Below, one piece after another: positions 11,342 to 22,262 of a stretch of DNA of 64,000 bases. The notes under the pieces were generated by a model, which saw only the letters and a list, made by a program, of their open reading frames with translations, searched no databases and was not told where the DNA came from. Source of the stretch: Argopecten irradians (Eukaryota > Mollusca > Bivalvia > Pectinida > Pectinidae). A program made the translations under genes and the position numbers. The DNA lies in assembly GCF_041381155.1 (NCBI RefSeq), contig NC_091135.1, positions 48,411,086-48,475,085 on the forward strand. Reading direction: 5' to 3'. Numbering within the stretch: the first letter of the stretch is position 1; every line of letters starts with the position of its first letter.

Positions 11342-11783
11342 GAAGGACCAAGGTGAGTTTATGCGAAATCGTGGTGTGCGGCGTACGTCGTCCGTCCGTC
11401 AACAATCGACTTCTTCTCCATAACCGGTGGTCGGAATTTAACAAAATTTGACTGGTAGCATCCCATAAGGGGTACTGACTGATAATTGTACAAATGGTCG
11501 GGTTGACCCCATGGAGGCCTGAGGGACGGTGCCAAAATTGGTCAATTTGGCTATTGTCATATAAACGACTACTTCTCTGAAACTAAGCATGGAATAGTAC
11601 TAATAAGTCAATAGTAGGGTGGGGAGACAACATTGTACAAATGGTGGGACTGACTGGAACACCCTTTTTATGTGGTTGGGATTAAAAATTAAACAAATCA
11701 TGGAGTCAATTTTGCTATTTCTTGATTTTTTGTGATAATTTGTTTAAAAAGGTGAGTGATACAGGCCCCTGGGCCTCTTGTTT
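11342..11783 (+). mobile_element. hairpin-headed tandem-monomer element, second family, short copy
   Basis: It matches the element at 61017-62726. The 5' block has GGACCAAGGTGAG, a GTCCGTCCGTC stretch and CAACAATCGACTTCTTCTCC. Parts of two or three monomers follow (GGGTTGACCCC ... GGCCTGAGGG; ACGACTACTTCTCTGAAACT). The 3' end is the hairpin AGGCCCCTGGGCCT plus CTTGTTTT. Only a few hundred bp of array are present. Confidence 0.75.
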
Positions 11784-12237
11784 TATCTCACAAAGACCGC
11801 GTGTCTTGCGTATCCGTATCAATGTCTACAAATTAACAATAAACGATGACTGCAAAATATATGCATGTTAGCTTTATTAGGAACACATACAAACCTGTAA
11901 ACACTTTAGTCGCTTAGATCTCTGAGCGTCAAACTTTTACTGAAAAGCTTTATTGAATATTAATTAGTGGCTTTTGATGAGCCGTTAAAATCAGTTACGG
12001 CCTTACTAGATAAAGTAAGTCTTCTTTGAAATTCTCCGAGGAATAGCGACGTCTTCATGGACACATTATGTAATGATAAGCTATTGTCTTGTCCATTCTG
12101 TGGCGACACTTATTATATTGCCTTATCTCAAGATTACATTTGGCCGGAACAACCAGACTGACCAATGTGACCATTATCTTTCAGTGAACCACATTTAACA
12201 TGGACGACACGTGTAACTTTTTATTTATAGATATCAA
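11784..12237. other. upstream region of the acyl-CoA synthetase gene
   Basis: Non-coding A+T-rich DNA between the tandem-monomer element and the first ATG. It must hold the promoter and 5' UTR, but I see no clear TATA box or upstream exon. Confidence 0.4.
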
Positions 12238-15200
12238 ATGACAACAAGGATAATTGATATGGCGTCTAGTGCGTGCAAATTATTAAATAATTCACGTTTT
12301 CTGGGTATATTTATTTTAAGGAATAATCGCTTATTTCATACATCGCCCTACACGGTCGATATACCAGATTGCTCTATAACGGAGTACCTAGTAAATGGAT
12401 TTAGCAAGTATGGGGAATTGACTGCCCTCGTAAGTACTTTTGAAATGACAAGTATCAAATGTTTTCTTCTTTTTGAAATAGACTTCGCTCATATATGACA
12501 GGATTTGAAATATATATTATATGCACATTTGTTGTAATTATGCTGGTTTCTACTTTTCATATGTATATGGTTATGTTTTTGCTCAATTTCAAGATACCTC
12601 GACACTTAATTATAGTACAAGCCTTTTGATAAGTAGCTAGCTACTAAACGTGAATATATGATTTATTTGCTATATTTATTATCAGTGATTAATCAGAAGA
12701 ATCGTACTCTTAGCATGCAATTGAAACCTTTTATGTCACATTCTTGAAATCATCTAATTAATTAGAATAAACCTTTTTATTGCCGGCACAGATAGATGGG
12801 AAGCACGGAAGTAAAACCACTTTCCATGACCTTCAAGGTCAGATCACTAGGACCACTGCTGGATTTCAGAAGATCGGCCTGACAAAGTCTGATGTCGTAT
12901 GTCTGTTCGGCACTAACACGGTAGAATTTGTCCATACGTTATGTGGGGTAACATCAGCGGGAGGAATATTAACCATCGCCAATTCCCAACTCACCTCTGG
13001 TAAGTCTGCAGGACACAATTTCTACATTATCAACTTCTTGTTTAAAAGTTTGTTTTTTTAAATAATTATCATCAGAAAAAGGTCCATTGAAAAACCATTT
13101 ATTTATGTTAATTTGTCTAGTTTTTATTTGATAAAACGGAATGAAAATCTATTAGAGATTACATCTATTCATACACTTTTGTTATTGAACATTTTCATTC
13201 CTTATTCTAAACATTCTGCCCTGCAGGTAAGGCGTTAGAATTGTACCTGCTGCCCCTATTGCATGATCGAAAAAGGCGACTAAATTTAGTATCTTGTCTT
13301 TTCTCTTCCTAGCTGACTTTATCTTTCCTAATGCCTCCCTTGGCACCGCCTCACTTTTGGCCTTGAGTTGAGCGTTCGCACCTGTGAGGAAGGCTCTGGG
13401 TTCTGTCCCCAGCCTGAGACACACCAAAGTCTATAAAAGTGTTAGTTTCTGCTCCTGCTTAGCGCTCAGCAAACAGGGAATGGGACGACTGGTTCGCCCG
13501 GTGTCAGTATAATGTGACCGGGCGGGGTGTGTTGCTTGGTGTCTTCGGCGGCAAGCTTCAGTGAAATAACACTATAAAAGGGGCAAGAGTTCCACTATAC
13601 AAGAAGACACAACACGAACATACCGCAGTCCCCCAAAACACGCATCTCGCATTTCACACACCCTACACACTGCATACATGGGAGGCCGTCCTAACATGAC
13701 CATGGCTGTTAATAGGACGTTAAAATAATCAAACAAACAAAATAATTAATTGTAAAAGTTACCCATTGCAGTTGAATTGTCCCATCAACTCCTGGAGACC
13801 AACACAGGTTATATCGTGGCCACTCCTGAATGTGCACCTCGAGCCAAAGAAACCTTAGCATTCTGTCCAAACATCCGGGTTAGTGCTATCAAACTTTTAC
13901 CACTAAATATGGCTGTGTAATTCTACATTATTTACAAAAAATGTATGTTTTCCGTGTTAGTAATGAAAAAGCAGGAAAGTCAGGTTGTTGCCGACAAAGT
14001 TGATATTTTCACATACCACATTATTGTTTATGATTTTATCGCGCTGATGGGCTAGACAAAGACGTCTGTAAAGTGGTAATGTACATAATTCTTTTATTGC
14101 TATCTTTATTTTAATAGTAGTAAAGACGAAAAAGGTTGAAACAAGAATTTCGGATTTGTATTGATGTCTATGAGCGTTACGATGTTCATATTATGTAACT
14201 TGAAGACGATACGTTGTACTCTCTTGTCAACGGATCAATGTCCTATCACGTAATTTTGTGTGAAAGAACAATTTTTTGTTTGTGCCATTATGGCCATTTC
14301 TGAAGGAAATATTTCGTTTTTGAGAAAAGGTGTGCACCATTAATTTTTCAAACTAAAATTCTAGCTCTGTGTTGTACCACAACTATTACCTTTTTCGTTA
14401 TTCGTTATTTGAAACAGATCGTAACTTTTTACTACAATTGGTCATTTTCAGGAAATAATTGTACTGGGCGAGGCTGAGGGATGTCGCCCTTTCTCTTCCC
14501 TACAATCAGTCGGTGAACAGATTAGTAGTGTGTCTGTCGACCCTAGAGAAGATATAGCGTTGATGCCTTACTCCAGTGGAACCACGGGGCTGCCAAAGGG
14601 AGTACAACTGACTCATCACAATCTGGTGTCGCAATTGTCGCAGCTCAGGTTTCTTATATATTCTCTTCAAATAATTACCTCTCAGTTCATTAAGTAACGT
14701 TAAATTGAGCTTATTTACTTTATTGTCGTGAAAATAAAGAGGTTTACGGTATATATTTATAAATATTATATCATAAAAAGATGTCATGGTTTTGTATGAA
14801 TTACAGAATAATAAGTGAAAAGCTTTTGATTTTATGGTTATTGTTTATTTTAATGTATCTTGATATCCAAGATAAAATGTGATTGAGACAAAGTGTCAAG
14901 AATTTAAAGAAAATCGATATAAATCGACTTTGTTTTCAGACACAAAACCATACTTCCCTTCCATGCCGGAAGTGATGTATCTATAAATCCGTTACCAATG
15001 GTGCACATAGCTGGAATGATGATAGGATTACTGAACCCACTTTCTCAAGGCGCATGCGTGGTCACCTTACCAAGGTTCGAACCCGAGTCCTATCTATCAG
15101 CTATAGAAACTTACCGGGTATGTTTATCCTATATCGGATGTCAAACTCAGCCTTAGTTCTACATTTCTTCTGAACGTGTTTCTTGTCATTGCCTCGCATT

Positions 15201-17923
15201 AGACTTTTAATGCTTACTTTTTGTATCGCCTGCAATGCAAGGGCGACACTTAATTATCACTATGTCGGCGTCGTCGGCGTCCGGAAAAAAGTTTCCGTGC
15301 GATAATTTTAGTATTTATTGTCCGATTTCAACCAAATTTGCTATATTGCATTATTTCAACGTGATCTCGATAATGGTCAAAATCCGTCAATATTGAGTTA
15401 CGGGACTTAAAATCGTCAAAACAGATAAATCCATAGTTTCCGCTCGATAAGTTAAAAATGTATTGTCCAATTTCAACCAAATTTGGTATATTGATTTATA
15501 TTAATGATAATGTTTGATGTATACCATGTTTGTAATAATGCGTTGAGATACCAAAACCAAATTATTCTGAACCTGAACATGTATTATAAAGCTTTTATTA
15601 TGAATGTGTTTTAGGGGACATTTTCTCTGATAGCGCCTCCTTTGGTGAATTTCTTTGCAAAGCACCCCTTGGTGGACAAGTATGATTTATCAAGCCTACA
15701 TACCCCATACTCCGGGGCGGCCACCCTGTCACGTACATTAACGGAACAAATGGCAGAGAGGTTGAATATTACCAGTATCCGACAAGGTGAATATTAAATA
15801 ACAAGTCAAAATAAAAAACACCGACGTAACAAAACATATATGACAGCTGATTAAGATATCCCTTTGTATTTGTAATTTCTCCACTATGAATATTACGAGA
15901 AATACAAAATGACGCTTTATATATATATAAAATAAAAGATATAGAACAAGGAGATTTTATCAACAGGCAATGGCACGTTGCATATATCTATTAATGTCGT
16001 GTTAAAGGTTATGGCATGTCTGAAACTACGGGAGCTACACATACTGACCCCAAAGATGGCTGGAAATATGGATCTATCGGAAAGCCAGTTCCCAACACAC
16101 AGAGTAAGGTACGGGAGTGTTGTCAGATTGACTGTCACATAAGGTCTTGAGCCCGGCGTCAATGTATTGGGCACCAATACGTTATAACATTATGATATCG
16201 TATGTTGAACCCAGCTTTAGAATGCGCTTCACCTTCCTATATTCAAGATCTAATTTTGCGTAGGGCAATTCAAGGATCAAGTTTTGTCCGCTAATGAATG
16301 TTTGATCCAAATTCTTGTGGATAATCTTTCGTTTCCACAGATCATAAGTCTTGAGACAGATGAATCCCTGGGACCGGAACAGATGGGGGAGATTATGTGT
16401 AAGGGGCCACAGGTTATGAAGGGCTACCTGAACAACATAGCTGCAACCTCTGAAACCATTACAGAAGACGGGTGGATTAAGACGGGTAGAGTGTAATCCA
16501 TCTTTAATCTGACATATTTTGCTTTGAATCTTAATTTTATTTCACTATTGGTTTCGTTAGCACATCATGAAGTTGCTATCGACCTGATATATCAATATTA
16601 GCTTGTTTTTATTTAAGGTGATATCGGGTACTATGACAACGACGGTCACTATTTCGTTGTTGACAGACTGAAAGACATCATCAAATACAAGGGCTATCAG
16701 GTAAGATCGTAAACAGCAGTCGTCTCCCATTACATACTTACTATATCAATTTGATTTGTTTGTATGAGTTAGTTCCCTAAACGTGTTTTATGGTATAAAA
16801 ATATTGACAAAAACCGATTTGGCGGAGAACACTATTATCCTTTCGTCTAGTATTAGCGGCAATACGCTACATTGTGAAAACGGAAAACTATTCATTTTGC
16901 ATGGTTCTAGGGGAATAAGATTTAGCAGTCGAACGCATTAGACAAAATGTCATTTAAGCATATTGGACATATCAACACACAGTTTGAAAAGAAAATATAA
17001 ACGACGAAAAGAAAGCTGGAGAATGAAAATCATGTATCTCATTTTAATTGAATGTGAGTACTGTTTTCGTTTAACTCATTAACTAAGAAAGTGATGTTTT
17101 AGAAAACGTGTGTCGATTTGTATCCATATCTGTATATGTGCATAATATTTTACCAGATCTCTCCTACATACATTGAATCCATTCTGACGTCACATCCGGC
17201 TGTTATGGAGGCAGCCATTGTTGGTATACCATGTGATGAGATGGGCGAGATACCCCGAGCGTACGTGGTAAAAAAGTCGCAAGTGACTGCCGAGGAGTTA
17301 GTCAAGCATGTCAATGGTAGGATTTGTCAAAATAATATTAAAGTTCTCATTTAAGAACACACGTCATGATGTATAAATAAAACATGTTCAGTAAAGCCGG
17401 TTATTTTCACGATTTCATGGGACATTGCTATGATGATCGCGAAATTTTGATATATACATAAATTTATACTAACTTATAGCCATATCACGAAAATTTAAAA
17501 CCACTAAAATTTGATTTCCTCGTTTTTAAATAAGTCCAAATACTGTTACTCGAAATGTTAAATATACATTTCCTTACAACAACTCAAGTCGCATTTTCAT
17601 CTGCTTTCGTGGAATTCCTTTATATTTTTTGATAATTTGACAAACTAATATCCGTTTCATATTTGGTGATCGAATATCTAATATAACATATCCTCGTAAC
17701 AATGCCGATCATCGATGATCTGTATCATACCACAAATACAGTGCGTCTGAAAATACATACATTTTTATTCATTGCAGATCAAGTATCGCCTTTTAAACGG
17801 CTTCGTGGTGGACTTGAATTCGTAGAGGAAATTCCAAAGTTACCGAGTGGTAAAATTCTACGCCGGAAAATAAAAGAAGAAATATTAAACTTGGAAAACG
17901 ACACTCTCAAAATAAAGTTGTAA
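12238..17923 (+). CDS. acyl-CoA synthetase, 4-coumarate-CoA-ligase/luciferase type, 11 exons
   Basis: Exons 12238-12429, 12792-12999, 13772-13878, 14452-14648, 14940-15117, 15615-15786, 16008-16108, 16341-16485, 16618-16700, 17157-17316, 17778-17923; phases agree throughout, giving 562 aa, the usual length. The family adenylates a carboxylic acid with ATP and passes it to CoA. Motifs: P-loop [11 protein letters not shown] (209-219), A5 GYGMSET (352-358), A7 TGDIGYYD (433-440), A8 around [12 protein letters not shown] (450-461), A10 PKLPSGK with catalytic Lys540. The N-terminus is rich in S, R, N and hydrophobic residues and free of acids for about 40 residues, suggesting a mitochondrial presequence. 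The C-terminus is IKL, not the peroxisomal SKL type. A second Met at residue 8 is an equally good start. AATAAA lies at 17928-17933. The substrate (medium-chain fatty, aryl or other acid) cannot be told. Introns hold a SINE and a small tandem-monomer element. Confidence 0.93.
13221..13737 (+). mobile_element. SINE-like repeat, copy 2, in synthetase intron 2
   Basis: The longest copy of the family also present at 6541-6830. It has ATTGCATGATCG, the CTATAAAAGTG box, GGTTCGCCCGG followed by GTGACCGGGCGGGG, and then a 3' tail reading GACCATGGCTGTTAATAGG into an A/C-rich end with CAAACAAACAAA. The same tail is found on different heads at 34945-34988, 35098-35280 and 36528-36662, as expected for SINEs mobilised by one LINE partner. 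Confidence 0.7.
15213..15500 (+). mobile_element. small tandem-monomer element, third family, in synthetase intron 5
   Basis: The head is TCGCC TGCAATGCAA GGGCGA, a short hairpin, followed by a (TCGGCG)-rich stretch at about 15263-15282. Two diverged monomers then begin GTTTCCGTGCGATAA (about 15292) and GTTTCCGCTCGATAA (about 15438), each containing TTTCAACCAAATTTG. The period is about 146 bp. Layout follows the other tandem-monomer elements in this window; the 3' end is not clear. Confidence 0.5.
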
Positions 17924-18430
17924 AATGAATAAAACAAGTATTTAAAATAAAAAAAAATATACTTTAAATACTTGCTTATTTTTTTATTTACATTTAGGCG
18001 GTTTGGGATATATATCTATAACCGTAATTGCATTTTTTGTTGAAATTAATATTAACGGTTCATTGTCAGTAGATTATTCTACTCAAAACTATATATAACA
18101 TTCATGTCAACCATTAATGCAAACAAGAGTTAATCAAATTCAATTTTGTCGAAGTTAACACCGGTTTGTTTTAACCTTAAGAAATAGCAAGGTTACTGGG
18201 ATGGTCTTTGTACACGGATTGTGACCTACTATCCTTACTTGATCATAAACATCATCTTGTTTGTTGATGTGTTTCTGGTAGATTCTTACTTCCCCTTAAC
18301 AGATAGGCAAAGAAGAGCGTACGTGATAAAACCATGTGCAACTTAATAAATATATTACTTAATTCCTATTTTAACTACATGTACCATATCTGCCGCCACA
18401 TTCAAATTTTGAATAAAGAGTACCTTTTAC
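17924..18430. other. 3' flank of the synthetase gene
   Basis: Two AATAAA-type signals close to the stop codon (17928 and about 17947) mark the likely 3' end. The rest is A+T-rich and shows nothing identifiable up to the LINE. Confidence 0.5.
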
Positions 18431-18439
18431 CTGATCCAA

Positions 18440-21400
18440 ATGTCTGACAGGAAACTATGCCCAAGGTACCCAACGTAATGCTACTCCACCATTCCACGCA
18501 TTCGGCACGCCCGATCGACGACGCCCCCGCAAGCGAGGGCGTTTTGACTCCACCCCTGATAGATACCGCTAGGGGTGCGAGGAGGAACTATACAGTGACT
18601 CTGACGATGAAACACCGGGACATTGTCCGAATAAAACAATCAAAGTTACATTTGTTAATGTATGTGGTGTATCATCAAAACTGAGATCACCAGAATTTGA
18701 TTTACTTATCCAATCGTACGACATATTGATTTTTGCCGAAAGTAAAATGGATGAATTTGATGTATTAGATTTACCACATGGCTATGAATATTTCTGTAAA
18801 AACAGGTCTAAAGAGGTGAAAAGAAAATCGGGTGGCATTCTTATTATATATAAAGAAGAGCTGAAAACTCATTTACAATTCCACCAAACTCCATCTGATT
18901 TTATACAGTGGATGAGATTGCCTAAAACATTAACTAATAAGGATTTTGATATACTTTTAGGTTGTGTTTACATTCCTCCTGAAAACTCGAAATATTCATC
19001 AGCCGATTGTTTTGAAGAAATTGAAAACGAAATTATTGATATTGCTGACGGTAATTGTAAATTTGCTTTTGTTGGTAACTTTAATGCCAAAACACAATGT
19101 AATAATGATTATATACAGCCTGATGATACTCTTATTGATGTTTTAGATATCAATTCTAATGATGAACTCTATAAATACTTTTATGATCTACAAAAGCTAA
19201 GTGATGCTGGTATTTCGTTACAGAGAACAAGTCAGTGTAAAGGAAGAATTAATAGTTTTGGATATAAACTTCTAGAGTTTTGTAAAAATAATAATATATT
19301 CATTGCTAATGGTCGGATTGGGAAAGACAGATTTATTGGAAAAGTTACATGTAACGAAACTAGCGTGATTGACTATCTACTACTTTCATCTGATTGTTTC
19401 AAGCACATATCTAACTTCGAAGTATTTGATTTTGACCCCTTATTTTCGGATGTTCACTGTAGACTTGAATTTTGCGTCTCAAAAAAATGGATATAGCTAG
19501 AACAAACAGAGAAGATATAGAGAACACTTCAGCAAATAATTATATAAAATGGAATAATGAAAAATTAATGGCTTATGTTAACCATATCGAAGAAGATGCG
19601 TTTGGTAGTCTTCAAGATATTATGGGAAAATTGGACAGGTTAGTAGTTAAGCCGAATGAGCTAGTCACCGCTTCTGAAATAGACAATGTTGTAAATGATT
19701 TAGGTATATTATTCAAAAATTCGGCGAAGCATATTTTTGGCGAAAAGAAAAGATCCCACCATTCATTTAGATGTAAAAAAAAGAAATAAACCTTGGTTCA
19801 CTAATGAATGTCATCTTAAAAGAATTTTATTTCACCAGGCTAAAAGATGTTATAATCAAGATAAAACTTCTACAAACAAGACTACCCTTAAGAATACTTG
19901 TAAAGAATACAGAAAAACTCTGAATAAATTTTATAGAATTCACCAAGAAAAAATGGAGAGGGAATTACGAAACGTATCCAGATCAGAGCCCAGAACATTT
20001 TGGAATATCCTCAATAAAATTGACGGAAACTAGTAAACAAAATATTATTGATAAATCCATAGAAGATTTGTATGATTATTTCAAAAATTTAAACAAGGGA
20101 GATAACTCTAATAATAGCTTTGATGGCGAAATTGTTGATGGGGTATTTGATGATTTATTAAATAACGAAATTACTGAGGATGAAATAACTTGTTCTATTG
20201 CTGGTTTAAGTAATAATAAGGCTCCAGGTCATGATGGAATTCTAAATGAATACTTAAAACCACCGCAGAAATTCTTATGCCATTATATTGTAAGATATTT
20301 AATGTCATATTTGATACGGGCTTCATTCCAAGCTCATGGAAAGTAGGGGTTATAAAACCTGTATATAAACGTAAAGGGGATCCTAACAATTTAGATAATT
20401 ATAGAGCAATAAGTCTTGTTTCTTGTCTCGGTAAAGTTTTTACATCCATATTAAATTGTAGACTAAACAAAATGGCTGATGAAATCAACTTGATAACTTC
20501 TGCCCAGGCAGGATTCAGGAAAAACCATTCTACAACTGATAATATTTTTATTCTACATGTTCTAACTTCTATCTATTTCTCACTTGGTAAAAAACTGTTC
20601 TGTTCGTTTGTTGATTTTAGAAAAGCTTTTGATTCAGTTTGGAGACTCGGTTTATGGCAAAAAGTTCAAAGAAGCAATATAACTGGGAAAATGTTTAAAG
20701 CAATAATTAATCTATATGAAAATACAAAATCCTGTGTCAAAAATGGAAATGATGTATCTGATATGTTTACTTGCAACGTCGGTGTAAAGCAAGGAGAAAA
20801 TTTGTCACCCTTCTTATTTGCTATTTTTCTTAATGATATTGAAAGTTTTTTTGAAGAGCATGGTGTCAATTGTTTGAAGAATATAAAAGATTTAGGTAAT
20901 ACTATTGGAATGTATATAAAACTATTTGTAATTCTTTATGCAGATGATACAGTTATAATGGCTGAATCAGCTAACGATCTACAGTCAGCCTTAAATAAAT
21001 TTGAAATTTATTGTGAAAATTGGAAACTTGAAGTAAACACAAATAAGACAAAAATTGTTATTTTTTCAAAGAGGAAGTCTCGAACCCGTCCTCATTTCAC
21101 ATTATTTAACAAAGAGATTGAAATTGTAGATTCGTTTTCTTATTTAGGAATATTGATGAATTATAATGGGAGTTTTCAGAAAACGAAATTGAAACTGTTG
21201 GAACAGTCAAGAAAGGCTATGTTTGCTGTTTACAAGAAAATAAGAAACATCCCTCTTCCTATTGATCTCCAGTTAAAAGTATATGATTCCCTTGTTTTAC
21301 CAATATTGATGTACTCAGTAGAAGTATGGGGCCACGAAAATATTACAGCTATAGAAAAGCTTCATTTACAGTTTTGTAAACGTATACTTGGCGTTAGGAA

Positions 21401-22262
21401 AAGTACGTGTAATTACATGGTATATGGTGAATTAGGGAGATTCCCTCACTATATAGAGGTTAAAAACAGAATTATTATGTTCTGGCACAAATTGATTACT
21501 ACTGATAATCTTTCAAGTAATATATATAAGTTGATGTTAAACTTGCAAACAAATAATATCATGGAATTCAAATGGATGCATAATGTTAAAAATATTTTTG
21601 AAGAAACTGGTTTGAATTATATATGGGACTTCCAGAATGTATGTACATATAATAGAGAATATTTAAAATCTATCGTAAAACAAAGATTACAAGATCAATT
21701 TGTACAAAAATGGTTTAATGACATAGAGAATTCATCAAGAGGTCGTACTTATTCTATTTTTAAAAGTAATTTTGAATTTGAAAAGTATCTTGTGAAACTA
21801 AAGCCAATAGATAGACAAATCATCATAAAATTCAGAACCTCGAACATGCACTTACCTATAGAAACTGGAAGATGGACTGGGACCCCTGAAGTAAATATAG
21901 AAACTTGTAATCTATGTTTTACTGATATTGGAAACGAATATCATTACTTGTTTCAATGCAGTAATGAAATGGTGAAACGTTTACGAGAAATGTATATACC
22001 AAGTTACTATTATAGAAACCATAGTGTTATCAAAATGAAAGGCCTGTTTACTATATGTAACATTACTGTTCTGACAAATATATGTAAGTTTTTGAAAAAA
22101 TTTGAAAAACTATTGATTGAGCATGTACATCACTAATACATATTGTAATAGTTGCACTGTTGCGCTATGGGCCCAATATACTTGTATGTTTATATTATGT
22201 ATAGTGACCTCCTGTTACATACTTGTATGTCTGAGAGTGAAATAAAATCTGAATCTGAAATC
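18440..22262 (+). mobile_element. second LINE (jockey superfamily, I/Nimb-like by eye), 5' truncated or ORF1-less
   Basis: Endonuclease-reverse transcriptase element with a 3' UTR, an AATAAA at about 22240 and a tail of repeated AATCTGAATCTGAAATCTG units. No ORF1 is visible upstream, so the copy is either 5' truncated near 18440 or has an unrecognised ORF1. Reverse transcriptase motifs (YRAISLVS, FVDFRKAFDS, GVKQGENLSP, YADDT) differ from those of the CR1-like LINE at 1.8-6.1 kb, so this is another clade. Clade assignment is from motif memory only. Confidence 0.8.
18600..22136 (+). pseudogene. LINE ORF2: endonuclease, reverse transcriptase and CCHC end, frameshifted
   Basis: The endonuclease runs at about 18630-19490 (TFVNVCGVSSKL, FAESKMDEFD, FVGNFNAK, SVIDYLLLSSD, FSDVHCRLEF). 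The linker is at 19490-20250. The reverse transcriptase lies in the long frame 20277-22136, with ILYADDTVIM as active site. A CCHC motif (CNLC ... H ... C, C-x2-C-x9-H-x4-C) sits near the end. Frame changes fall in A runs at 19481-19487, 19748-19751, 20027-20029 and 20256-20259; the 619-residue last frame is uninterrupted. One more change near 18630 is possible. Confidence 0.8.
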
